Positions 34,494-46,900 of a stretch of 64,000 nt of DNA are shown here, one piece after another (within the stretch, counting starts at the first letter, position 1; every line of letters starts with the position of its first letter). A program made the translations under genes and the position numbers. The notes beneath the pieces are model-generated. The model saw nothing but the letters and a program-made list of their open reading frames with translations, did not search any database and was not told the DNA's origin. The stretch is from NCBI RefSeq assembly GCF_000204055.1, contig NW_006768823.1:241064-305063 (forward strand), read 5' to 3'. The DNA comes from Melampsora larici-populina 98AG31. Its lineage: Eukaryota; Basidiomycota; Pucciniomycetes; Pucciniales; Melampsoraceae.

Positions 34494-36339
34494 ATGACAA
34501 CGGAACCTTTTCTTCCTATGCCAATGATCAACCCCATTGAAAGGCCGAGACCTTCACGCTTTTGGTCAAGCCTGCAGTCTGTGCATGAGAAATGGGTGAG
34601 CAGATTCTCAGAGTTTAAGATTCCTAGAATTCAGTCTAATCAACTCCTACTTGCACCATTTTCAGACAAATTACAAAACCTGGATCTCTGTTGCTTGCGT
34701 GCTGGTGATCGTGTTCATATATTCCTCTTGGCTCACATCCAAATAGTTTGTTGATTTTTATGGCTTGAGACTCTCATTTCCGAAGCTGACTTTGTTTTTC
34801 TTAGTGAAGATCAGACTAAACCATTGCGAAGAGTACGCATAGGGGTTAGCCACGTAGTCAACACTAGTGGAAAACCCGTAGAGGAACTCCCGGCATGCGG
34901 TAAAACAATGCTTTACACCTTCAAAGGTCTCAACGGAATGGGATCTGAATTAGCTCTTTGGGTATGTAGAGTTCTACCTTGATGTCCCTTGGTAAGATTC
35001 TGATACGTTATGATCTATCAGACCGAAGCAGCTGCCGTGGCGACATGGCTCAATTATACAATGCTTTTGGACGATTCAAAGTGGAACTACGGGAAACTGA
35101 GCGTAAGTGCCCATATTCATTTTGAATGGAAAGAGTTATATTCATTTTGAATGGAAAGAGCCTGAGGCTATATATATTGACTCTTCGTCTGTCTGCAGGA
35201 TTATTTTGATATCCCTCCACTTGAATGTCGACCCCCTTCAAACTGGAGAGAGATGCCACGTACACTTTTTTCAAACCTCGGAAAGAACGAGTCTGATCAC
35301 GTCTGGGCAACCCGTGGAAGGTGAGTCTGTATACACGTTTTGACATAGTCTGATGATGGCCCTCATGAGTACTTTTTGATTTTCCTTGAGTAGTCTAGGT
35401 GGGTACACTAATTATATTCTGCAACACATCGACTCTCGCGCCGTAGACACTCACGCTGTCTGGAACATGATCAATCATCGAGAGCAGAGGACCATCCTAC
35501 CCGCTGAACAAAATCTACATCATTCGCTGAAGCCAATCTTCGACGCTAAATCAGAAGCTTATCGACACATATGGAAACCAAACCAAATGATTCTGGACGA
35601 AGTGATGAAATTGAAGGTTGAGCTGAATGATAAGCTATTTGCGCCTCAAAACAAGACGTCCCATGGCACTTCAACAGCTGAATTTAATCTAGATTCACCA
35701 ATGGCCAGAAAGGTGATCTCTGTACAATTTAGACTGGGAGACAAGATAGGCGAGAATAATTATAACAAACCCGCCGCCGATATCGGAATGAAACCAGCTC
35801 AAGGAATTCCTCACCTTTTTTTCGAGGTAGTGAAATCCTATGTACCCGACTGGAAGACATCCAAAGAGCTCCCAGTCCTATTCGTTCTGTCTGACGATCC
35901 TGAAGCGGCCTTGAAGATGTTCGAAGAATATCAATCATTCTATCCCCTTTCACAACGCTTTCCACTCATAGTCTCACCCAAAGCCGTCTCTATCACTGAG
36001 CACGGTCATTTTCAGCCAACATTCAACTCTGCCCCTTTGGATTTCAGAAAAAAGCACGCCGTCGCATTGATCCGTGATCTCACATTCGCTGTCGACAATT
36101 CCGATTCAATCGTCTGTAGTTCAGCTAGCAATATTTGTAACCTATTGTTTCACCTACGTGGCTCTCAAGATCTCATTGGTCCCACAGGCTCGTGTAGAAG
36201 TGTAGATGTACGCTGGTTCCCCACTGGACTCGCGCATCCGTTCAACAAACTTAGCCTTGATGCAGTTAAGGATCGTGAGCAAATCTTAGCCATGATGCCA
36301 CGCTTGGCTACTGATCCCAGAAACTACGTTGAGCTCTGA
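34494..36339 (+). CDS. Type II membrane fucosyltransferase-like protein, paralog 2
   Basis: Exons: 34494-34595, 34666-34745, 34805-34961, 35022-35102, 35199-35320, 35394-36339; 495 aa. The N-terminus MTTEPFLPMPM matches its paralogs. One membrane anchor lies near residues 39-57 (TWISVACVLVIVFIYSSW). The luminal domain has GLNGMGSELALW, WNYG, VISVQFRLGDK and LFVLSDDPEAAL. By eye it is the closest relative of paralog 1, at both protein and 3'-flank level. Intron 4 carries a 25-bp tandem duplication (35113-35160). It converges with the GRF gene downstream. The transferase role is inferred from motifs, and nothing suggests loss of function relative to its paralogs. Confidence 0.8.
35113..35160. 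repeat. Tandem duplication in intron 4 of paralog 2
   Basis: ATATTCATTTTGAATGGAAA occurs at 35113 and again at 35138. It is intronic and absent from the corresponding introns of the other two paralogs. Confidence 0.85.
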
Positions 36340-37560
36340 ATTGTGAACCAACCAGAACGCAGATCAAACAAGACATCTTATCGGAACTGCTCGTGGCCGT
36401 TGTATATAATTTTATTGGTACTTTTTAACGAGGTATAGGTTGAAGAACTAATTTTCATGATACCAGGTGGGGTTGGGGTAATGATGAACTTGATGTTCAA
36501 TGTGATGTTTTTCCATGTACCTTTTATTATTTAGTAACTCGTTGTAAAAATTATAATTCCCCTCAATTGTAGCGTCCTTTGTGCCGTACATCACAAGACA
36601 CTGACAAATCCCATGACTCTAGCCAAAATGGATCCATGCATAATATTAATCCCAAAAGACATACTTCACGGAAGCATATCTTTGCAATCTTTTGCTTTGT
36701 CAAACCCACCCCCTATACACCATCACTGCTCTATTTTCTTACACACAAAAAGTACAACAGGTTACAAAAAACTATCTCTCATCACAACATGCATTCAAAG
36801 CTTCAATTATCCTTGGCCAGCATGACCAATTTGAATCCTCATACAGACCAGATTTTCACTCAACTATATAGCTCCCATACTGATCAGCATCTAGTGAAGC
36901 TTTCAAACACCATGTACTCTCTTTGGTAAATCAAGTCATACATAAATGTTTTGATACAACTTTCAACCAACTTACAATGAGAATCTTTCTTACTGCCTTT
37001 CCCTTTCAGTTCTTTGCACATCTGTTATTGTAAAACAACCTGAAGGATGATCTAGATGTAAGTGACCATTATGCTGACTTATATATTTTTCCATTGAAGA
37101 ACTCAAAGAATTCACCAATCAAATCAAGACTTTCAATAATGTTTCATTTCTTTTCATTCATTCAATAAACTTCATGTTTCTTCATCTTCTTTATTAATTC
37201 TACTTTTGTTTTTCCTTCAAAACTTTTAAATACAAAAAAACTTATCTCATGAAAAGATTTCATGTATGGTATGTGAACAACAACAACAATAATAACATGA
37301 TAACAAAACAAGAAGAAGATTACAAGAAAAAAAACTTTTAGAAAACTTCTTTACACATTATTTTAACTTAAATTACTAATTCTTGAATTTCCCAAAAAAA
37401 ACCACTACCACCACCACAAGACATTTTACATTTATTCATTTATATTCTACCAAAAAACTGTATAATTTGATTGATCCATCTGATCAAATAACTCTTTCTT
37501 TCTTCAAAACCAACGCTTGAACACCAAATCAAATCCAAATTTATATATAACTTATAACCT
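36340..37560. repeat. Segmental duplication, copy 2 (3' flank of paralog 2)
   Basis: Partner of 24243-25257 (see that entry for shared landmarks). Here the flank runs without interruption into the 3' end of the GRF gene. This is probably the ancestral arrangement. In copy 1 the same position is followed by transposon debris. Confidence 0.75.
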
Positions 37561-37661
37561 TAATCAAGCCAATCCTTCAAGACCCCAACCCCACCCCACA
37601 CTTTACATCCCAGACCTCCAACTCATCCCTCAAAAAAACCGCTTCAAGTTGTTATTTTTCT

Positions 37662-39460
37662 TCAACAACTAAATAAAGGAGAATGAGATCGATGACTACC
37701 AGTAGTCACAATACTAACTCTTCTTTTACTCTTTCCTTTTGAATGACTTTCATTTGTTTCAGATTGTTGACAATCAAACAAACAAGGAGGATTAGGTAAA
37801 GGTGAACCAAGATAATTAGATTTAGGTGTATTAACAAAACTACCTGGGATTTGAGGTTCTTTTTCTTCTTCGGGAATTGAAATCGCATTCAATTTAGGTG
37901 TGTTAGATCTAGAAATCAACTTGGGTGTTGAACATCTTGAGTTCGGATTAGATTTATGATTTGAAGGTTGTTTGCATCCTACACTTTTTTTGGTTGATGT
38001 TGATCGATGGGATTGAGATTTGATTGGACTTAATAAAGGTGATAAATACTGTGATTTAATATAAGGTGAATTTAAGATTGCTTCATCTAATCGTTTCGAA
38101 ATCTTTTCAGCATACGATGAGATCTCTTGATCTTTTTCTTTTAAACTTTCAATCAAAGGTGTATGAGTTGGTAACACCCTCGGACTATTAGATGTTTCTG
38201 TTTTCTTTAAGGATGGTGATCCAACTTGACTTTCAGGTAATGGAACCCTAAGTGGTGTAGCCACAATCTTATAAAGTTTTTCTCTGAACTCTTCTGCTTC
38301 TTTTTCTTCCTTAGATTGAATGATCACCGGTATTGGAGTTGATGATTTTGGACTATTGATTGAAAGATGTGGTGTAACATGACTACTATAAATCATCGGT
38401 GTACCAGGTGCTGGACTTGAGATGATTTTAAACAGTTTTTCTCTTAATTCATCTTCTTCTTCTCTTGCAATCACTTCTTCTATCGGTGTCATCATTCCTG
38501 TATCTAAAATAGGTGATCGATCATGAATTGATGGCACTGGACTAAGTACACCTTCATTTAAGATCGGTGTATGTAATTGAGATTGTATAATAGATGGTGC
38601 TCTTGAATGATAAGATAATTCTTCTAAAAGTTCATCAATCGGTTTGTTTAAAGGAGTAGGTAATGGTGAATCTGTTGCCACTTTTAAAAGTTTCTCATAA
38701 AGTGCATTTTCTTCTTCTTCTTCAATTAATTGTTGAACCGATTGAGGTATTTCAGGTTCCGGTACAGCTTCAGGAGTCGGTTCAGGAGGTGGTGGTATAG
38801 GACTCGGTTCTCTTATTGATTCATGAATCGATGGGGCAGGAGGTGGTGGTGCAGGTTGGATATCAAGATCATGAACTGAAGGTGTTGGTTGAGCTACAGG
38901 AGGATTGATCGGATCTTTACCGGCTTGAGTACTCATTCGATCGCTATTGACAAAGTTCGGTTTCAGATTCCCAGTAATAGGAAAGACCATCTAACATCAA
39001 AACAAATCAAAACAAATCAAAACATCAGTCAAATGAAACGAAATGGGAATCGATTTAAAGAAAACCGACCTGAGGGTAATCATGTACAGGTGGAAAGATA
39101 TAAGTTGCAGTATGATTCATTCCATCTGGTAAACTTGGAGAACCCCAAGTTCCTAATCTTTCCCAAACAGATTTCTTCTTCTTTGATTCAGGTTCAGGTT
39201 TAGGTAAATTTGGATCATCATCATACCCTATATATATATCAAACAGAAATCAAACCATCAAGTTAGTATTTTTAGTCTATTTTGGATATTTAGAAATGGG
39301 AAATATGAAAGAAAATGTGTTTTTGATTTTTTTTTGGTTTACATTTTGATTGACAATTCGAACAAGCATGATACTCTTTACCAAAGTTAGGATCAGTTTG
39401 ATGTAGAACTTTACAATGTATCAAATTGGATTTAGGACAATTCGGACAAATGATCACCAT
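37662..39460 (-). CDS. GRF-type zinc-finger protein with three EKL repeats
   Basis: Exons (minus): 39460-39343, 39227-39070, 38990-37662; 534 aa. The N-terminus has a GRF-like zinc finger: CPNC, HCKVLHQTDPNFGKEYHAC, then CQSKW with the W codon formed across intron 1. GRF fingers bind single-stranded nucleic acid in topoisomerase III, APE2 and NEIL3. The rest is Pro/Ser/Glu-rich and probably disordered. It carries three related acidic repeats: EEEENALYEKLLKVATDSP (about 182), EEEDELREKLFKIISSPAP (about 259) and KEAEEFREKLYKIVATP (about 310). No enzymatic domain was found. The tail is Lys/Arg-rich (KGKSKRRVS). Role unknown; a DNA/RNA-associated scaffold is a guess. A decayed copy lies at 33285-33478. 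Confidence 0.85.
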
Positions 39461-40232
39461 GTTTTCTTTGATTTTTTGATTCTTGAGTTGATCTAATCGA
39501 ATTGGGTAAGATGAGAATTTAAGAAAAAAGGAAACAAGAAATGATTAATTGATGAAAGGTATGTTTTGTTGAATGAGGAATAACCAAGAAATGGGGATGA
39601 AGCAGAAATAAAGAAAGAAAGAAAGAAAGAGGTCAAATCGAATTCCAGTGGCCAATCGCGGTTCCGACCGATCGAACCCAACCAAACTAATTAAACATAC
39701 ACAACTCATCTTAAAGTTAGGGATAAACATTTCCATACATATTGAACTATATGTACACCGCTAGACCACCGACACCGCTTCAAACTTCAAACTCATATCT
39801 GTACCTGAAGGGTGAAGTCATAAAACATCCTTGATTGCTTCAGTCTTCTCGTTCGATTAATTGGTATACATGATTCCTTGCATGATCTTGAAAAACAAGA
39901 GAATTCTAGAACCAAAGGATATCTTTCTGAATTCATGTCACAGTCTACAAATCAAAATAAAATATCTGATATACTAAAAAATAACAATTTCACTGAGAAC
40001 AGGCTAGATACAAATAAATGAATTCATAAATACAAATAATCCAAGTCATCACTTCATATCAATCATCAACTTCCTCCAACACCTTGTCTTGTTTCCCCAA
40101 AATTTAATTCAACAGATTAAATCTATTCTATCTATGTTTTTTTCAATGTAAACAATTTGATCTTGGAATGCAGTATACAATTGGCCATTAGGAGTCGGAC
40201 ACCTGATGATGTCATTCTGATTTTATGGACAT
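39461..40232. other. Intergenic region between paralog 3 and the GRF gene
   Basis: Upstream sequence of the GRF gene and 3' flank of paralog 3. Contains a short GAAA microsatellite near 39610-39632. Its sequence does not match the shared 3' flank of paralogs 1 and 2. No gene was seen. Confidence 0.5.
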
Positions 40233-42033
40233 TCAGAGGTCTATATAGTTTCTTGGATCAGTAGCTAAGCGTGGAATCATCTCAAGAATCTTTTCACGAT
40301 CCTTGGTCATATTGAGACTCAGCTCGTTGAATGGATGGATCATGTAATTGGGATACCATCGTACATCTACACTTCTACATGATCCTGTTGGACCAATCAG
40401 ATCCTGAGAGCCACGCAGTAGGAACATGATGTTACAAAGATTGCTAGCGGAACTACAGACAATTGACTCGGAATTGTCGACAGCGAATGTGAGATCACGT
40501 ATTAGTTCTGTGGCGAGCTTCTTTCTGACATCCAATGGGGCGGAGTTGAATTTTGACTGAAGATGCCCGTGTTCAGAAATCGAGATGGTTTTGGGTGAGA
40601 CTATTAACGGAAAGCGTTGTGAAGGGGGATAGAATGATTGATATTCTTCGAACATCTTCAAGGCGCCTTCGGGATCATCGGACAGGATATATAAGACTGG
40701 CAGCTCTTTGGATGTCTTCCAGTCGGGCACATAGGATTTGACTACCTCAAAAAATGGGTGAGGGTTTCCCTGAGCCGGCTTTATTCCGATAGTCTCGGCA
40801 GGTTTCATAGCATCATTCTCTATTATCTTGTCTCCCAATCTGAAGTGTATAGTAATCAGTCTTCTGGCCATGGGAGAATCTAAATCAAAGTCAGCTGAAG
40901 ACCTGCGATGAGACACAATATTTTCAAGAGCAAGCATTCTTTCATTGAGCTCAACCTTTAATTTTTTGACTTCTTCCAAAATCATTTTATTTGGCTTCCA
41001 TATGTGCCGAAAAGCTCCTGATTTCGCATCAAAGATGGGCTTCACTGAATGATGCAGATTTTGTACGGCGGGTAAGATAGTCCTCTGTTCTCGATAATTG
41101 AATAAGTTCCAAACAGCGTGAGTGTCTATGGCGCGGGAGTCGACGTGTTGCAGGAGGTAGCCACTATAACTGACATCACTACAAATAGAAAGGTATTCAA
41201 AAGAGCCATCACCAGAAAGTATAGGACCATATCGACTCACATGTCACGATTTGCCCACACGTGATCAGACTCATTCACTCCAACGTTTGCGAAACGTTCC
41301 CGTGGCATTTCTCTCCAGTTTTGAGGGGGTCGACAAGCAAGTGGGGGTATATCGAAATAGTCCTGGAGATAAAGAGTCAGTATATGTGACGCCTCTTCAA
41401 GCGAAATAGCCATCACTCACGCTCAGTCTCCCGTAGTTCCAAATTGAATCATCCAAAAGGATCGTGTAGTTGAGCATGGATGCCACAGCAGCCGCTTCAC
41501 CCTGAAAAACGACAGTATGTACATCAGCTTCTTATCAAGGACAAGGATAATATGGATTTACGTACATAGTAAGATAATTCAGACCCCAATCCAGCAATGT
41601 CTCTGAAAATAAAGAGAAGCGTTTTAGCACACGGTGGGAGCTCGTCAACAGGTCTTCTTGTCATCCCATCCATCTGAGCAACTCCTATCCGTGTTCCACG
41701 AATTGGTTTAGTTTGATAACTACTGAAAAATATACAAAGTTAGCTTTTGTAATGAAAGTTTCAATGAACTAAACCAGAAGGACAAACGAGCTTGAGATCA
41801 ACAGCCAATATGAGCCCATGAAGAATACCAAAAAAATAACGGTGATCCAAATTTTGTACTTTCTCTATAAAAAGAGGATTACACGTCAAGATCAAACCAT
41901 AAGTCAAAAATCTTACTTTCAGAAAAAAAAATCCTACCCATATTGTCTGCATGATTGTCCGGACATCTGAGGATGATTTTGAATTTACGTTAGGTTTGCT
42001 TATTGGCATGGGAAGGAGAGGTTGCATTGTCAT
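40233..42033 (-). CDS. Type II membrane fucosyltransferase-like protein, paralog 3
   Basis: Exons (minus): 42033-41938, 41864-41788, 41722-41566, 41501-41421, 41362-41241, 41178-40233; 492 aa. The start is chosen by paralogy (MTMQPLLPMPI); an in-frame ATG 90 bases upstream (42123) exists but has no paralog support. A membrane anchor (IWITVIFLVFFMGSYWLL) precedes the luminal domain with AGLGSELSYY, WNYG, LITIHFRLGDK and LYILSDDPEGAL. HFRLGDK is slightly closer than QFRLGDK in the other two to the canonical HVRRTDK of alpha-1,6-fucosyltransferases. The last exon is 946 nt in all three paralogs. It is more diverged than paralogs 1 and 2 are from each other, and inverted relative to them. Confidence 0.8.
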
Positions 42034-43964
42034 TTTGAGTAGAGATGTGTAGAATCGGTCCGTTACGGTTAGGCTTGCTGTTGATGACTTTTTTTCTTGA
42101 TTGGGCTGCGATATTTTACTCAATATCGTTGATCCTCGGCAAAAATCTACAAGTGTAGTTGTGGGTCTTGATCAGTGGCCAACTTGCCTGCTTGGAGAGA
42201 AGACATCGAGTGACCTTTTGTTGATCCAAAGATGAGGTTCTTGTAGCCATGGGAGCGTCGGTGTTGGGAGAGTAACCGGAGATTCCATCATTATTTCACT
42301 AGGAGATTACAATCTTTCATTGCCTTGTGTGTTATCATCATCGTGTATTTCTGTTTCTACGGTAACTATAGTATTATTAAACAACATTTATTATCCTATA
42401 CAGCAAAGTTGTTATCCTATAGGACTTGTAGAGTCCATAGTATTAGTATGTGTGGGGGTGGGCCGCTGTGGCTAGAGCCTAGGATGGTTCTCTGCGTGGT
42501 GGGTGAAGGAGTGGGCGGGAGTCAAAGAAAATTGATGGAAAAGCGCATTTTTGCTTTTATTAAAATAAGTGAAAGACCAGTATACCTCGGAGAAAACAGA
42601 TGTAATGTGGTGAAAATGTTTGATGTGGCAAAAAAAACTGTGGCAAAACATTTCTGCATGGGTAAATTTTTGGCCTTCAGGACTGACCTGTTCACCAGCC
42701 CATGTGCTGCACTGCATATTGTCTGTAATCAACTGTGGAACTGGTGACTGGACATAAAAAATGAAAACTTTCTATCACCATGGTCCATGACACAAATTTC
42801 TCAACTAGCTCTCTTTATTTACAACATGTAGGCACTTTCATTCCAATATATACAGTAAAACCTACTGTCAGGCAAGTTCAGGCATTGTGCAAGGACTTGT
42901 GGCTGTAGACTCATGCACTGACTAGAATGATTTATCAGGGAGATGAGTGTGAGGAAAATGAAAGTCTTTGTTAATGATTGTGGTGTGAAGTAGTTTTGTC
43001 ACATTGTACAAGTGAGTGTGCAGAAATGCTTTCAACTCAACACAGTTTGTCACATACCAAATGCATCAAATCCATTCAATCTCTTCATGTACTTAAACCA
43101 AATAAACTCTCAGATCATCACCATTGCAGCTAATCTTGAAGCTAACTTTCTAACCCTAATTTAATTATTTGATCAATATATCTATGGAAAAATCATCAAA
43201 GTTTTTTTTTTTTTCAGAAAAGAAAAACTTTCAAAACCCCACACAAAAAACCACAACATCCCCCTGCCACCCCAAAAAATGTCCCTGACAAAAAAGAAAA
43301 TCAACTTGATTTTTTTTGATAAGAAAAAAAATAAGAAAATTTATTTGTAATCAAAGCAAAAGCAAAATCAAAATCAAAAGCAAAAAAAAGCAGAAATTAA
43401 AAAAATGAACAAATGAATGAATGCTATAACTTAACAAAGAAAGAAACAAAGAAATATAAAAACAAAAAATCTTAAAACCATAACATTCAAAAACCAGTTT
43501 AATCAAAAAAAGATTTTTTTCTTCTTCTTCAAAGGTTTATATATATTTAAAACCTTCAAACAATTTAAAAACCAAATCAAACCAAAAAAAAAAATCAATC
43601 ACAAAATTAGTTTATCTAAAACAAAAGAAAACAAAAAGAACCATTATGAATTTCTTAGTTATATCATATATAGAGATCAAAAGAAAGCAAAGAAAAAAGA
43701 GAGTAGAAAGAGAGAGAAAAAGAAAGTTATTTGGTTCATTGATACAATGCAGTTTCACTTTTTCACACATACCATCTCAAAATAATCTATTAACAAAAAC
43801 CAAAAAAAACCCACACAGACAGATCACCAAAAACAACATTTAAAATAAATTCAAAAAAGAAAAAAAAAACAAAAAAAAAACAAAAACATATAAAGAAACA
43901 GGTTTGTTTTTATTCTTGTTCGAAAAACAAAATAGAAATCTATAGATTTCTCTCATCTTAATCA
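42034..43964. other. Intergenic region, repeat traces and A-rich 3' flank
   Basis: 42154-42235 is related to 33479-33560. 42325-42747 has an open frame on the + strand with no family features, probably chance or decayed repeat. From about 43190 to 43950 the + strand is extremely A-rich with many A runs. This is the 3' flank of the minus-strand CNH gene, and the runs read as T tracts in its transcript direction. Confidence 0.5.
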
Positions 43965-46900
43965 TCAAATCGGTTCAAGACAATAAATTCCAAACATATT
44001 CCCTCTACGTTCAGACCAAATCACTTGTTTCATTAGATCATTAAACCCTAAATAAATAATCTCTCTAGTCGGGATTCCAATCAAATTCGAATGATTCAAA
44101 TGATACCCAAACATTCCATTTCCATTATTCAAAACTGAAGAAGATTGCTGTTGTTGATTGATGATCTGTGATTGATTTAATTGTTGTTGTTGTTGTTGTG
44201 ATTTATTATTGGGATAAATAAAATTAGATCCACCATTTCGTGAAGTGATCACTCCAACTCCATTGCCACCACCAACAGCAATCCCTCCATTTCCATTACT
44301 ATTACTATTATTAGGATTAGATGAAATTAGACTACCACCAAAGATAGTCGAATTAGAATACATATTATATGAAGAAGAAGGTAAACCATAGAATTGAGGA
44401 ATGATATCAAGTGTAATCGAATTAGAATATTCTTCTAATCCAATTGCAGGCTGACCTCCGATCTCAAACACTTTGACTTCGCTAGAATCGATTCCAACCA
44501 TCATCGTACGTTTTTCTTGAACGATGATCATATCAATTTTGAACCCTAATGGATTCTCAGGTAAGTTTCCAGATGGTTTTGAATGTTTATCATTACTCCA
44601 AACAAACGGTTTCTTCATCACACTTCTACCATCACAGTCTACAATCGATGTAGTTTTTTTACCTCTTGAAACTAGAAATAATCCTGGTGGTCCGATTTGT
44701 CTAGAATGAGGATTAGCTAATAAACTAATCGGTGATAAGAGTGGTCCATCATTCACTACTAATCCTGGTGATGATGTTAATGTGTTGGAATCAAGTGGAA
44801 TCGCACTTAATCCTTCACCTGCATCTGCCACTTCACTTGGTGTTAATTCGGATTGATTGGTAATCGTATTCGTAATAGCGTTCGCAAGTGCAGAGTTTTG
44901 ATAAACACTGGTATGTCCAAGATCGGAATCTGCATCATTCATTTGAGAACTTCCAATGACTGCCAATTGATCTAAATGAACGCTTGGTGGTGATTCAGTT
45001 CTAATACCATCTACTACTGAATTATTCGTCCAATCTCCCACACTACCTGAAGAGTGACTAGGAGTAAGGGTTTGTCGATTCGGTCCTCCACTTGCCATCA
45101 CGACGGCTTCATAAGTTGGTGGGATTACAAAGGTCGATGCTAGTACAGAGGCAGGTAAAGGCGGAATAGATTGCAATTGTTGAAAGGTAGTATATGGCCA
45201 TAGATTGACTGGTTTTGTTGCTCCGGTAGCGTTGTTATCATTTGTACCCCAACCGCTTGCCCCATTATTAGTAGCGGAAACTACTCCTACCAGAGTCGGA
45301 CCAACGTTTGGACTGTTTGCATTACGAGATGATGGATTAGGTGGTACCGATAGTGTTAAACCTTCATCGACAGGTACCGCTGGTGGGACGTTCGGCGATG
45401 TAGCTTGAAGTCCCAAGCTATCTGATCTTTCAGGCTGCGCCAAGTTTGTAGGAATGGCGAGATTGGCATCATCTAGGACACCGGTATTGGCAGTGACCGG
45501 CTGTCTTAAATTAGTCGAAGCCAGATCTCTAGCGGCACGTTCTCGTTCTCGTCTAGCAGCTCGACGTTCGTTCCGACCAATTCCGACTTCCCTCACTCTG
45601 ACTGTGGCTGGCTCCAGAGCAAACACACTCTCGTCGTAAACCAAATACTGATACGTGAAAAAACCAAATTGATGTAAGTATCTGTGCCAAGATTATATCA
45701 GAACAAGTCGACCTACAATGTCTACCAGGTCGTCTCCTTGCATTTGAAACTCAATACTAAAAGAAATAAAAGAAATGTCAACTTGATTTGTGATAGAAAA
45801 CAGCGAAAATTCGGTTCATACTTACGTTCTAGGTGTTTCCGGCAGCACAAAAGTTCGATTGAGTGACAGCGAAATGTTTTTAGATCCCTAAAGACGTACA
45901 AACCAATCAGACCAGTTCATTTTGTCAAATACGAGAGAAATAGAAAATCAAAAGATTCTTACAGTGAAGAGTTCGATCCTTTCACTGGATTCCCCACACA
46001 AAACTGCTAAATAGCTGGAAAAACAAACCGTCAATCAAGTGTGGGGGGTAATATTTAGTGAGACCTTCCAAAATCAAAAGTATCAAGATCTTGTACTTAC
46101 GTTCGACGTTTGGTTTCAAAGGCCCTTAAAAGCTTAGCACCTTTGGTTCGAGCAAGCTTAACGTATTCTAATGGAGCACCTAAAGTGGCTGGATGTGGAC
46201 TCGTCTTTGGATCATTCGGATTATGACCATGATGATGAGTAGCAAGACGTTCACGTGGTTGATCATCAGATGTGCCCACGATCTGATTCGAGTTAACCCC
46301 CAAGCTACTCAAGGCGTTAAGAACTCCTTCAGACGAATCATTTCCGTTAGAAGCTCTAACAGGAATACCATTTGGATTGTATTGAGATGAGTTAGGTCGA
46401 ATTTTCTGCATAGATTCTCGCGGTCGGAGCATCTGATTGTTGTCCTGAGAAACGGGTGGAGGCGTAGCATCCGCTAGTTGGATGCTATCCAGATGATCGG
46501 CGGGTGGTACCTGATATAATAGCGATTGATGCTGCGAGTTTGGATTGTTGAGCAGCGTTTGATCATTCGACGCTGCCATTGTGTCGACTTCATTTGAGAT
46601 CGATGGAAGGAGGGTGGGCAGTTTGGTCGCGGAGCTGCTCGAGTCCCTTGAATTGCTGCTATGGCTTCGAAAAACGGAATCCATAACGGACCATCGCTTC
46701 TTCGACTTGGGCGTGACGGCGGGCGCGATGACAGGTTCGGGAGGAGATACGGGCGTGGGCACACGCGACCTTGAAGCTGGGATGGGTGAAGATGCTGTAG
46801 CAGGTGTCGGACTCAGTCGTCCACCGAGTGATGAGGTTGGTACGCTCAGCGTCTCGCTTGTCCGAACAGGACTACTGACATGTCTAGACGGATTGGACGG

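Noticed and set aside
39461..40232. 3' flank of paralog 3 as a third copy of the duplicated flank
   Set aside because: Compared with the flanks at 24243 and 36340, it shows none of the shared landmarks.
42034..42123. Upstream in-frame ATG (42123) as the start of paralog 3
   Set aside because: It would add 30 residues with no counterpart in the other two paralogs, which start at the equivalent of 42033.
42325..42747. 140-aa plus-strand open frame
   Set aside because: No recognised domain, no paralog and odd composition. Probably chance or decayed repeat.
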